Assembly (NCBI RefSeq): GCF_035943795.1
Contig: NZ_DASZBY010000101.1
Coordinates: 1 to 64,000, forward strand
Direction of reading: 5' to 3'
DNA: 64,000 bases
DNA from: Aliidongia sp035943795
GTDB lineage: Bacteria; Pseudomonadota; Alphaproteobacteria; ATCC43930; CGMCC-115725
The position numbers and the translations under genes are program-made. Shown in pieces: positions 18,541 to 26,791 of this stretch (position 1 is its first letter; every line of letters starts with the position of its first letter). Under the pieces are notes generated by a model that ran no database searches, was not told the origin of the DNA, and was given only the letters and a program-made list of their open reading frames with translations.

Positions 18541-19413
18541 TCATTGCGGCCGCTGCTGCTGCCAGCGCAGCAGGTAGACCTGCAGCTGCCAGATCAGGGC
18601 CGACAGGATGATGCCGACGACCATCAGGATGGTGACGGCGACCATCATGCCCGACGCCTCGCCACGTGCCTCGGACTCGATGATCAGCCGGCCGATGCCG
18701 CGCTCGGCACCGATGAATTCGCCGACGATCACGCCGATCAGGGCGAAGGAGATGGCGGGCGTCAGCGACGCGAAAACCCAGGCCATGGTCGATGGGATCA
18801 CCACGGTACGCGTGATCTGCCATTCGCTGGCGCCCAGCAGGCGCGAGGCGTTGATGAAGCCCTCGTCGACCGACCGTGCGCCGGCGAAGGTGTTGTAGAA
18901 GACCAGGAACACGACGACGAGCCAGGATGTCACCACCTTGGACGTATCGCCGATGCCGAAGGCCAGCACGATGATCGGCGCCAGCGCGATGCGCGGGATC
19001 GAGTTCACCGCCGTGATGAACGGCTGGAAGATCGCGCTCAAGCGGTCCGACCGGCCGAGGATGAGGCCCAGCGCGAAGCCGCTCGACACGCCGGTCAGAA
19101 AGCCGAAGAACGTATTCTTGAGCGTGACCCAGGTCGCGATCCACAGGTTGTTGTCGAATTTGACCATGCAGCGGCCGAACTCGCCGTTCGACCAGCCGTT
19201 CCAGGCGCCGAGGCCGGTCTTGAAACAGCCGAGCACCAGGAACTGGTCCAGGATCTCCGTCGGCTTCGATACGAAATACGGGTCGAACAGGTCCGGTACC
19301 AGGTTCGGGAGCGACGCGTGCAGATCGAAGCCCCATTGCCAGAGCGCCAGCACGACGGCGCAGATCGCCGCCTGCCACAGCAGGGTGCCGGGGTGGCGAT
19401 GCTGCGCCCTCAT
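18541..19413 (-). CDS. ABC transporter permease, NitT/TauT type (system 2)
   Basis: This inner-membrane permease of 290 residues has about six helices and a rather long N-terminal periplasmic stretch (about residues 30-95, including YFVSKPTEILDQFLVLGCF). The coupling loop is LLGASEWQITRTVVIPSTMAWVF (the conserved part around EWQITRTVVIPS), followed by IGVIVGEFIGAERGIGRLII. Its ATG overlaps the ATPase stop by 4 bases. It works with the ATPase and binding protein immediately upstream and appears to act as a homodimer, as no second permease is present. Confidence 0.9.
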   Translation of the reverse strand: MRAQHRHPGTLLWQAAICAVVLALWQWGFDLHASLPNLVPDLFDPYFVSKPTEILDQFLVLGCFKTGLGAWNGWSNGEFGRCMVKFDNNLWIATWVTLKNTFFGFLTGVSSGFALGLILGRSDRLSAIFQPFITAVNSIPRIALAPIIVLAFGIGDTSKVVTSWLVVVFLVFYNTFAGARSVDEGFINASRLLGASEWQITRTVVIPSTMAWVFASLTPAISFALIGVIVGEFIGAERGIGRLIIESEARGEASGMMVAVTILMVVGIILSALIWQLQVYLLRWQQQRPQ

Positions 19414-20234
19414 GGTGCGCGCCCCTTGATGAATTCCTCGCCCAGCGAATGCCAGATATGAGTGAACAGCTCGGCATAGCGCGGCGTCTCGCGCAGGGTC
19501 ACCGCGTCGCGCGGGCGCGGCAGGTCGACCGCGAACATCTCCTTGATGCGGCCGGGACGGGCGGAGAATAAAATGATCCGGTCGGCCAGGGTCAGCGCCT
19601 CGCCCAGGTCGTGGGTCACGAACAGCACGGTCTGCTTTTCCCGGTCCCAGATCTTCAGCAGCACGTCGTGCATGTCGATCTTCGTGTGGGTGTCGAGCGC
19701 CCCGAACGGCTCGTCCATCAGCAGGATCTGCGGTTCGACGACCAGGGTGCGCATCAGCGCGGCGCGCTGGCGCATGCCGCCGGACAGGGATGACGGGTAG
19801 GCATCGGCAAAGCCGCGCAGGCCCGCCTGTTCGACGCAGACCGCGACCCGCTCCGCACGCTCCGCCTTCGGCACGCCCGCCAGCTCCATCCCATAGCCGA
19901 TGTTGTCGGCGACGGTGCGCCAGGGAAACAGCGTATCTTTCTGAAAGACATAGCCGACCTGGCGGCTCGCCTTGCCGGGCACGGTGCGCGCACCGTCGAT
20001 CAGGATCTCGCCGCCGCTCGGTTTCAGCAGGGTTGCGATCATGTTGAGCACGGTGCTCTTGCCGGAGCCGGATGGGCCCAGCAGGGCGACGAACTCGCCC
20101 TTGGCGATGGAGAAGGAGACGTCCTTCACCGCCTCCATCACGGTCGTTCCCAGCTTGAACGACTTGCACAACCCTTTGACCTCGACGCGCGTCTCCGTCG
20201 CCGCCGATGTCGCTGTCCTCACTGCAGAAAGCAT
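19410..20234 (-). CDS. ABC transporter ATP-binding protein, NitT/TauT type (system 2)
   Basis: This ATPase of 274 residues has Walker A GPSGSGKST, the Q-loop VFQKDTLFPWRTVADNIGYG, the signature LSGGMRQRAALMRT, Walker B ILLMDEPFGALD and the H-loop VTHDLGEA. The ATG at 20234 is one base from the stop of the binding-protein gene and the TGA overlaps the permease ATG. It is a paralogue of the ATPase at 12.6-13.5 kb but serves a separate transporter with its own regulator upstream. Confidence 0.92.
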   Translation of the reverse strand: MLSAVRTATSAATETRVEVKGLCKSFKLGTTVMEAVKDVSFSIAKGEFVALLGPSGSGKSTVLNMIATLLKPSGGEILIDGARTVPGKASRQVGYVFQKDTLFPWRTVADNIGYGMELAGVPKAERAERVAVCVEQAGLRGFADAYPSSLSGGMRQRAALMRTLVVEPQILLMDEPFGALDTHTKIDMHDVLLKIWDREKQTVLFVTHDLGEALTLADRIILFSARPGRIKEMFAVDLPRPRDAVTLRETPRYAELFTHIWHSLGEEFIKGRAP

Positions 20235-20235
20235 C

Positions 20236-21297
20236 CTATCCAGCCGGATGAGCCTGCTTCGCCGCCAGGGCGAAGCTCGAATCGACGATCTGGGCCATCG
20301 GGATCGGCTTGATGCCGGTCACTTCGCGGAACCAGACTTTCGCCCCCCGCTCGTAGCTCGCCGGATCGATCTCGCCGGTGTAGTCGAACAGATCCTTCAT
20401 TTGCGCGATGTCGGCCGACGTACTCGCCCGCGACGTGCTGCCGAGGAAAGATTCGCTGGCGGCATACATCTCTTCGACCGAATGGGTCTTGATCCACTGC
20501 GTCGCCCGCCACAGCGCGGTTACGAAAGCCTGCATCTTCGGCTTGTCCTGCTCGATGGTGGTCTGCAGGCTGAAATGCGCGGTCGCCGGCACCTTGCCGC
20601 CGATATACTGGTTCCAGTTCGCCTCGCCTGACCCGTCGAACAGCAGGCTGCCCCAGCCGTTCTCCGTCGCGGTCTTCAGCAGCGCCGTCGAGTTCACCAA
20701 CACGTCGATCTGGCGGGTCTTGAGCGAGCCCAGCATGCTCTCGACGTCGCCGACCCCGACCCCGACCCAGGTGATCTGGTCGTCGAGCTTCATCTGCTCC
20801 ATGTAATAGGACGCCCAGACATGGTTCGTGCCGCCGAGCGACGAGACGCCGATGATCGGCTTATGGCCGTCCGGCCGCTTCGACGCTGCGAACTGCTGCA
20901 GCGTGGACACGCCGGAGTCTGCCAGCTGCTTGTTGATCATGAACACGACGCTGGCGTTGCGGATGTCGACCGGCAGCAGGATCCGCGCATTGCGCCCGTG
21001 GTTGGACAGCTGCATCGGGTGCGACATGTCGCCGATGCCGATGTCGCCTTGGCCGGAGGCGACGATTTCGCGCATTTTCACGCCGCTGCCGCCCTGGACC
21101 ATCTTGCAGTCCAGCCCGGCATCCTTGAAGAAGCCCATGCGATCGGCAACGTATTGGGACATGTAGGCGACCTCGGCGGTCGGATAGATGACCCGGCCGG
21201 GCTTGGCCTCCGCCCGCGCACGCTGGCCCAGAGCCAGCGACAGGCCACCGGCCCCGGCGACGCAGATCATCGAACGTCTCGTCAAGATCATCGCCAT
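20236..21297 (-). CDS. ABC transporter substrate-binding protein (NMT1/SsuA-like, system 2)
   Basis: This periplasmic binding protein of 353 residues has an N-terminus MAMILTRRSMICVAGAGG with a twin-arginine pair before a hydrophobic stretch and an RARA cleavage region, so export may be by Tat or Sec. The NMT1-like core shows YMSQYVADRMGFFKDAGLD and VQGGSGVKMREIVASGQGD. The ATG at 21297 has GGGAGA at good spacing; the open frame extends 16 codons further without signal-peptide features. Trp and Asn appear at several likely ligand positions, but the ligand cannot be named. Upstream is a gap of 278 bases and then a same-strand LysR gene. Confidence 0.87.
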   Translation of the reverse strand: MAMILTRRSMICVAGAGGLSLALGQRARAEAKPGRVIYPTAEVAYMSQYVADRMGFFKDAGLDCKMVQGGSGVKMREIVASGQGDIGIGDMSHPMQLSNHGRNARILLPVDIRNASVVFMINKQLADSGVSTLQQFAASKRPDGHKPIIGVSSLGGTNHVWASYYMEQMKLDDQITWVGVGVGDVESMLGSLKTRQIDVLVNSTALLKTATENGWGSLLFDGSGEANWNQYIGGKVPATAHFSLQTTIEQDKPKMQAFVTALWRATQWIKTHSVEEMYAASESFLGSTSRASTSADIAQMKDLFDYTGEIDPASYERGAKVWFREVTGIKPIPMAQIVDSSFALAAKQAHPAG

Positions 21298-21575
21298 CGA
21301 CCGTTCTCCCTTTTTCCAGGCGCTTGCTTGGAGTGCATTGCGCACTTGCCGCCCATTTCTTTTGCAGAAAGTCCAAGGACGTGGCGCTCTACGGAAGGAA
21401 ACGCCGGCGTCTCAGTATTCCCATCACTCGCCGCCGAGAAATACTTCGTCGGCTTTGATCCGGATGCTCGGGAATGGTCGGATTATAGGTAGGGCCGGGG
21501 TTTGAAACAGTCGCGGTTCGGCAAAGAGCCATCGCCCCTGACGATGGCACGAATCCCATTTGGGCAAAGCGGGGC

Positions 21576-22475
21576 TTATTTCGCCTCGGCCGCCAGCAGA
21601 TGCTCGACCAGCAGACGGGTCGCGGGCGGCAGCGATGCCCGGTTGCGCACGGCCAGGACCAGCGTGCGCTGCGCCCAGGGCTCGTCCAGCGGCACGGCCA
21701 CCAGGCTGCCGGGATCGAAACGGCCATGGGTGATTTCCATCGGCACCACGCCCACCCCCATCCGCGCCTCGACGATGCGGAACAGCGCGTCGAACCCGCT
21801 GACCCGGATCCTGAGTTTGAGCTGGCGTCCGAGTTCGGCCGCGGCCTTCACGCACAGGGTGTCGATCGAGCTGCCTTTTTCCAGGCTGATGAATTCCTGA
21901 TCGACCAGGTCGGCGAAGCGCACTTTGGCGCGCGCGGCCAGCGCATGGTCGCGCGGCACGATGGCGACCAGCCGGTCCTGCCGATAGGGAAAGACCTGCA
22001 GGTCGGGCGCCAGGATGTTGCCGCCGAAGATGCCCAGGTCGGCCCGGTTTTCGGTGACGGCCTGGATGATTTCCGGACTGATGCTCTCTTCGAGGTCGAC
22101 CCGCACCAGGGGATGCAGCACAAGGAACTCGCCCAGTTCCTGCGCCAGGGATTCGAGGATCGCCGAACGGTTGACGAACAGCCGGATATGGCCGCGCGTG
22201 CCCTGGCGATAGCCGACCAGTTCGGTCTCGAGATGGGCCAGGTTGCCCAGCACGATGCGGGCATGTTCCAGCAGCGCATAGCCTGCCGAGGTCGGCTCGA
22301 TGCCCTTCGAATGCCGATACAGCAGCTCGACCTGCAGCATCTCCTCCATGTCCGAGATGCGCCGGCTGACCGCCGACACGGCGATATGTTTTTTTTCCGC
22401 GGCCTTCGCGATGCTCTGTTCCTCGACGATCGCGACGAACAGCTGCAGCGTCAGAATGTCGATACGAAGATTCAT
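21576..22475 (-). CDS. LysR-family transcriptional regulator (near transport system 2)
   Basis: This LTTR of 299 residues has an N-terminal helix-turn-helix (LQLFVAIVEEQSIAKAAEKK with AVSRRISDMEEML) and an effector domain reading RVDLEESISPEIIQAV and YRQDRLVAIVPRDHALA. It belongs to the subgroup whose N-terminus begins MNLRIDILTLQLFV. It sits between the mannonate dehydratase gene (61 bases upstream) and the ABC binding-protein gene (278 bases downstream), all on the minus strand. It probably controls the transporter; a link to mannonate metabolism is also possible. Confidence 0.9.
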   Translation of the reverse strand: MNLRIDILTLQLFVAIVEEQSIAKAAEKKHIAVSAVSRRISDMEEMLQVELLYRHSKGIEPTSAGYALLEHARIVLGNLAHLETELVGYRQGTRGHIRLFVNRSAILESLAQELGEFLVLHPLVRVDLEESISPEIIQAVTENRADLGIFGGNILAPDLQVFPYRQDRLVAIVPRDHALAARAKVRFADLVDQEFISLEKGSSIDTLCVKAAAELGRQLKLRIRVSGFDALFRIVEARMGVGVVPMEITHGRFDPGSLVAVPLDEPWAQRTLVLAVRNRASLPPATRLLVEHLLAAEAK

Positions 22476-22536
22476 CGGGATCCCTTGAGCGGCAGCACGG
22501 ATCCGTGCCGCCGCTCAAGGCTAGCCGGAAGCGTCG

Positions 22537-23724
22537 TCAGACCGGAAGCTTCTTCATGGCGGACACGGCCGTCATGACGCCGCGGATTTCGGCCAGGCCC
22601 CTCAGGCGGCCGACTAGCGGATAACCCGGGTGGGTCTTGCGGCCTTCGTCGTCCAGCAGTTCATGGCCATGGTCCGGCCGGAACGGGATGCGCCAGTTGG
22701 CATCCTGCCCATCGCGCCGGCGCTTCTGCTCTTCCAGCAGCTCGGTCACGACCGCCACCATGTCCACGTCGCCGCCCAGATGGTCCGCTTCCATGAACGA
22801 GCCATCCGGCTCCTTCGCGACGTTGCGCAGATGGGCGAAATGGATGCGCCCGGCGAAGCGGCGCGCGATCGCCGGCAGATCGTTCTTGGGACCGGCGCCC
22901 AGGGATCCGGTGCACAAGGTCAGGCCGTTGGCGATCGAATCGACCGCGCCCAGGATGAAGCCGATGTCGTCTTCGCTCGACACGATGCGCGGCAGGCCGA
23001 AGATCGGGCGCGGCGGATCGTCCGGATGGACGCACATGCGCACGCCGACCTCCTCGGCCGTCGGGATCACCTCGCGCAGGAAGCGGGCGAAATTGTCGCG
23101 CAGATCCTGGACCGTCACGCCGCCATAGGTCTCCAGCACGCGCTTCAGGCCGGGCACGTCATAGCGGTCGTAGGCGCCAGGCAGGCCCGACATGATGCAG
23201 GCCAGCAGATCGTCCTTGTCGCTTTCGGAAGCGGCGTCGAACCAGGCACGCGCCTTGGCCAATACCTCCGGGCCATGCTCGGCCTCGGCGCCCGGACGTT
23301 CCAGCATGTAGCAGTCGAACGCGGCGTACTCGAACGCGTTGAAGCGCAACGCGGTGCCGCCGGTCGCCAGCGGATAGCGCAGCTGGGTCCGCGTCCAGTC
23401 GAGGATCGGCATGAAATTATAGCAGACGGTCGCAATACCGCAGGCGGCCAGATTGCGCAGCGACTGGCGGTAATTCTCGTAGAGCGGGGCCAGATCGCCG
23501 GCGCCCAGCTTGATCGGCTCCGCCACCGGCACGCTTTCGACCACGCTCCAGCGCAGGCCGGCGGCCTCGATCATCGCTTTGCGCTTCTGGATCTCCTCGA
23601 CGCTCCAGATCACGCCGTAGGGGATGTGATGCAGCGCGGTCACGATGCCGGTGGCACCGGTCTGGCGGATCTGGGGGAGGGTGATCGCGTCCTCGGGACC
23701 GAACCACCGCCATGTCTGTTCCAA
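22537..23724 (-). CDS. uxuA: Mannonate dehydratase
   Basis: UxuA removes water from D-mannonate to give 2-keto-3-deoxygluconate in hexuronate breakdown. The protein of 395 residues matches the usual length and begins MEQTWRWFGPEDAITLPQIR, very close to known UxuA N-termini; TGIVTALHHIPYGVIWSVEE, MCVHPDDPPRPIFGLPRIVS and the metal-site segment FRPDHGHELLDDE are also family hallmarks. The start is TTG, not ATG: AAGGAG lies 8 bases upstream inside the end of the GntR gene, and no ATG gives the conserved N-terminus. The regulator stop is only one base before this TTG, so translation is coupled. UxaC, UxuB and kdgK are not in the window. Confidence 0.95.
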   Translation of the reverse strand: MEQTWRWFGPEDAITLPQIRQTGATGIVTALHHIPYGVIWSVEEIQKRKAMIEAAGLRWSVVESVPVAEPIKLGAGDLAPLYENYRQSLRNLAACGIATVCYNFMPILDWTRTQLRYPLATGGTALRFNAFEYAAFDCYMLERPGAEAEHGPEVLAKARAWFDAASESDKDDLLACIMSGLPGAYDRYDVPGLKRVLETYGGVTVQDLRDNFARFLREVIPTAEEVGVRMCVHPDDPPRPIFGLPRIVSSEDDIGFILGAVDSIANGLTLCTGSLGAGPKNDLPAIARRFAGRIHFAHLRNVAKEPDGSFMEADHLGGDVDMVAVVTELLEEQKRRRDGQDANWRIPFRPDHGHELLDDEGRKTHPGYPLVGRLRGLAEIRGVMTAVSAMKKLPV

Positions 23725-23725
23725 G

Positions 23726-24451
23726 CTAAAACTCCTTCGATGGGCCCGGCGCCGCTGCTCGGATCATCGGCGTCCCGGGTATTGTGTCCAGCCGCAATAG
23801 GCTGATCGTCGAAAAAACTTCGCGCAGGTGCCCTCGCATCGCGACCTCGGCCCCCTCCGCATCCTGCCTCGTCACCGCATCCAGGATGGCCCGGTGCTGT
23901 GCGATCAGGTGCGGCATGTGCCCTTCGAGCGGCAGGCTGAGGCGGCGGACCCGGTCCATCTGGACCTTGCTGCGGTGGATCAGGCGCCACACGTCGGGCC
24001 AGCCAGCGATCATGCAGAAGCTTTCGTGCAAGGCCTCGTCCAGATCGTGGAACTGCTCGGCATCGTCTTCGCTCGCCGCTTGTTCCTGGCGCTGCAGCAA
24101 GGAACGCAGGCTCGACAAGGCGCGCTTGTCCGCGCGTTCGGCGACCCGGCGGATGATGCCGCATTCCAGGCGTTCGCGCACGAACTGCGCTTCCTCGAGT
24201 TGGACGAGGCTGATCGGGGTGACGAAGCTGCCGGATTGCGGATAGATCGCGACCAGCCCGTCCTGCGCCAAGCGAAGCAGGGCCTCGCGCAACGGTGTCC
24301 GCCCGATGGCGAGGCGCTGGGTCAGCTCCGGTTCGGACAGGCGCGTGCCCGCCGGCATCTCGCCGCGCACGATCATCGCGCGCAGCGTGTCGTACGCCTG
24401 GTCTGAAAGGGTCGCGCGGGGTCGGAGCGGGATCGGCATAATGCGAAACAT
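23726..24451 (-). CDS. GntR/FadR-family regulator of the mannonate gene
   Basis: This GntR regulator of 241 residues has a winged helix (LSDQAYDTLRAMIVRGEMPA, RLAIGRTPLREALLRL) and an FCD domain with candidate metal-binding histidines (HDLDEALHESF, IAQHRAILDAV). It is the promoter-proximal partner of uxuA and by analogy with UxuR/ExuR-type regulators should respond to a hexuronate or aldonate. Two ATGs are possible, at 24451 and 12 bases downstream; neither has a strong ribosome-binding site. A perfect AT palindrome (ATATTAATAT at 24450-24459) overlaps the upstream ATG and would suit an operator. Confidence 0.88.
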   Translation of the reverse strand: MFRIMPIPLRPRATLSDQAYDTLRAMIVRGEMPAGTRLSEPELTQRLAIGRTPLREALLRLAQDGLVAIYPQSGSFVTPISLVQLEEAQFVRERLECGIIRRVAERADKRALSSLRSLLQRQEQAASEDDAEQFHDLDEALHESFCMIAGWPDVWRLIHRSKVQMDRVRRLSLPLEGHMPHLIAQHRAILDAVTRQDAEGAEVAMRGHLREVFSTISLLRLDTIPGTPMIRAAAPGPSKEF

Positions 24452-24459
24452 ATTAATAT
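24450..24459. promoter_or_regulatory. AT-rich palindrome at the GntR-uxuA operon start
   Basis: ATATTAATAT is a perfect 10-base inverted repeat lying across the first possible ATG of the GntR gene, in the only AT-rich patch for kilobases. It may be the -10 region, an operator, or both, in the gap of about 60 bases between the GntR gene and the FtsH-like gene. Confidence 0.35.
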
Positions 24460-24511
24460 ATCAGTTGAGTCGTCAAGTGGCCCGACCGATAGAGAGGCGG
24501 TTCTCCCGCGG

Positions 24512-26530
24512 CTACTCCGCCGCCAGCGCGATCGGCACGATTTCGCGTGACCGTTTGGCAACCCGCGGTTTCGTCCCGGCCGCGACCGGAGCCGAGGCCA
24601 GCAGCTGTTCGAGTTCGCCGCGATCGAGCGTCTCCTTGTCGAGTAGCGCCAGCGCGATCGCTTCCAGGGCTGTACGATGGATCTTCATCAGGCTGCGCAC
24701 CCGCTTCAGCGCCTGGTCGATTTCGCGTTTCATCTCCTGGCGCACCGGCTCCTCGATGCGGCCGTCCTCGGCGTCCCAGCTCATGAAGCCCAGGCGCTCG
24801 CTCATGCCCCAGCGTGCCACCATGCGGTGGGCGAGGTCCGTCGCCGCCTTGATGTCGGCCTCGGCGCCGGTGGTGATCCGGTCCGGGCCGAATTTCAGCT
24901 CCTCGGCGACGCGGCCGCCGACGGCGACGGCGAGATCGGCCTCGAGCTTGGCGCGGGACGCGGCGAAGCGGTCATGCTCCGGCAGGCGCACGACCATGCC
25001 CAGCGCGCGGCCGCGCGGCACGATGGTCGCCTTGTGGACGGGGTCGGAGTCCGGCATCAGCAGGGCGATCAGCGCGTGGCCGGCTTCGTGCCAGGCCGTC
25101 AGCACGCGCTCTTCGGGGCGCCAGGCGAGGTTCTTGCGCTCGCTGCCCATCATCACGCGGTCGCGCGCTTCTTCCAGGTCGATCGAGCAGATGGTCTTGC
25201 CGCCCCGGCGATTCGCCGCGAAGGCCGCTTCGTTGATGATGTTGGCAAGCTCGGCGCCCGAAAAGCCCGGCGTGCCGCGCGCCATCGCTTCGAGATCGGC
25301 CGCCTGATCGAGCCGCACCCGCTTGCCGTGGGATGCCAGGATGGCGCGACGTCCCTTGAGGTCGGGCAGGCCGACCTGGACATGCCGGTCGAAGCGGCCC
25401 GGCCGGACCAGCGCATCGTCCAGCGTATCGGAACGGTTGGTCGCGGCCAGCACGAGCACCCGGTCGTCCCGGGAGAAGCCGTCCAGCTCGACCAGCAGCG
25501 CGTTCAGGGTCTGGTCGCTCTCGCGGTCGGCGCCGGACGAGCCGCCCGAGCGCTTGCGCCCGAGCGAGTCGATCTCGTCGATGAAGATGACGCAGGGTGC
25601 GCGCTTGCGGGCGGCGGCAAAGACTCGGCGGACGCGACGCGCGCCGAGGCCCGCCCACATCTCGACGAAATCCGAACCGGACAGACGCAGGAACGACGCT
25701 CCGGCCTCGCCGGCGACGGCGCGGGCCAGCAGGGTCTTGCCGGTGCCTGGCGGGCCGACCAGCAGGATGCCGCGCGGCGGCAGGGCGCCCAGGTCGCCGG
25801 CGGCGGTCGGATCGAGCAGTTGGCCGACGGCCTCGACCAGTTCGGCCTTGGCCTCGTCGACCCCCTGGACGTCGCCGAAGCGGGTGGAATTCTTGTCGGC
25901 GCCGATCCATTCGCCCGGCACGTTGCCTACCCCCGGCACCCGGCCGGTCATGAACAGCAACAGCGCGCCGATGAACAAGGTCGGCAGCAGCGAGCGGAAC
26001 AGGGGGCCCAGCTCTTCCGCGTCGAGTGCGGAAGGCACGTTGGTCAGGATCTCGACCTTGTTCTCGACCAGCAGGTCCGCAACCGTCTTGGCGAGGCTGG
26101 CGCTCGGCAGCATGGTGGTGGCGAAGCGGCCGTCCCGGTTCTGGAACGAGATCTGCTGCGGCCCGTCCATGTGGCGCGGCAGAATGGCGGCGCTTACCTC
26201 GCCGGTTTTGACCCGCTCGAGGAATTGCGTGTAGCTGAATTCCGGCTGGGGCGCGGCGCTCTCGGCGCGGGAACCCTGGTCCTGGCGCGCACGGTCGAAC
26301 GCCGACTGCGCGGTACCGGTGGGCTGGCAGAGATTGCACGATACGCCGAAGGCATGGGCGATCCTGTCCGAATTTTCCAGGGCCGCGCCGGCGAGCAACA
26401 GGCAGAATCCGACCGCGATGGTCCGCTTGTGACGTGCGCATGCCGGCAACAGTGCCCGGCGAATGAATTCCCGAATTCGGTTGAACAAGGCTAGCCACTC
26501 GCGATCGAATTGGAAGGATTGCGCGAGCAA
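24512..26530 (-). CDS. FtsH-family membrane AAA+ zinc protease (variant paralogue)
   Basis: This 672-residue membrane protease unfolds and degrades proteins with ATP. It has an N-terminal cytoplasmic stretch of about 35 residues, a membrane helix (about 38-52), a periplasmic domain with a Cys pair (SCNLCQ), a second helix (LFIGALLLFMTG), then the AAA+ domain. Walker A is GPPGTGKT (residues 259-266), Walker B is CVIFIDEIDSLGRKR, and the second region of homology includes RPGRFDRHV. The peptidase has HEAGH (481-485) and the third zinc ligand in GAEADIKAATDLAH. The central pore motif, normally MFVG in FtsH, here reads MWAG (Trp292). With the changed pore, the long N-terminus and the Cys pair this is probably an accessory paralogue rather than the housekeeping FtsH. 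Confidence 0.9.
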   Translation of the reverse strand: MLAQSFQFDREWLALFNRIREFIRRALLPACARHKRTIAVGFCLLLAGAALENSDRIAHAFGVSCNLCQPTGTAQSAFDRARQDQGSRAESAAPQPEFSYTQFLERVKTGEVSAAILPRHMDGPQQISFQNRDGRFATTMLPSASLAKTVADLLVENKVEILTNVPSALDAEELGPLFRSLLPTLFIGALLLFMTGRVPGVGNVPGEWIGADKNSTRFGDVQGVDEAKAELVEAVGQLLDPTAAGDLGALPPRGILLVGPPGTGKTLLARAVAGEAGASFLRLSGSDFVEMWAGLGARRVRRVFAAARKRAPCVIFIDEIDSLGRKRSGGSSGADRESDQTLNALLVELDGFSRDDRVLVLAATNRSDTLDDALVRPGRFDRHVQVGLPDLKGRRAILASHGKRVRLDQAADLEAMARGTPGFSGAELANIINEAAFAANRRGGKTICSIDLEEARDRVMMGSERKNLAWRPEERVLTAWHEAGHALIALLMPDSDPVHKATIVPRGRALGMVVRLPEHDRFAASRAKLEADLAVAVGGRVAEELKFGPDRITTGAEADIKAATDLAHRMVARWGMSERLGFMSWDAEDGRIEEPVRQEMKREIDQALKRVRSLMKIHRTALEAIALALLDKETLDRGELEQLLASAPVAAGTKPRVAKRSREIVPIALAAE

Positions 26531-26673
26531 TATCGAGCGAACGGGTTTGGAAAGAATGAATCCAGGGCCGGCGCCGGTCGGAAAATTTGCCGCGCGGCCC
26601 TATATCAGCGATTGGCGGGGGAACGGACTTCCCGCTCGACGGTTGGAAAGGCGGTTCAACCGGGGAGAATGAC

Positions 26674-26748
26674 ATGAACAACATCATCTGGCTGGTAGGC
26701 GCCGTCGTCATCGTCTTGGCGGTACTGGGATTTTTCGGTCTGCGGTAA
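26674..26748 (+). CDS. 24-residue single-helix membrane peptide
   Basis: The ATG at 26674 follows GGGGAGA at ideal spacing and opens a 25-codon frame ending TAA at 26746-26748. The product, MNNIIWLVGAVVIVLAVLGF then FGLR, is one hydrophobic helix with a polar N-terminus and a final Arg, so it should sit in the inner membrane with the Arg in the cytoplasm. Similar tiny proteins are, as far as I recall, common in alphaproteobacteria and have no known role. It is divergent from the FtsH-like gene. A perfect hairpin follows 3 bases after the stop. Confidence 0.7.
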   Translation: MNNIIWLVGAVVIVLAVLGFFGLR

Positions 26749-26751
26749 GCC

Positions 26752-26775
26752 GGACGGCGTCCGATGACGCCGTCC
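26752..26775. terminator. Perfect 10-base-pair hairpin between convergent genes
   Basis: GGACGGCGTC and GACGCCGTCC pair perfectly around a CGAT loop, 3 bases after the small-peptide stop and 16 bases beyond the end of leuB on the other strand. There is no T run on either side, so it may be a bidirectional transcription stop without a U tract or a 3'-end stabiliser. Confidence 0.6.
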
Positions 26776-26791
26776 TCGCCCCGGTGGTGAC

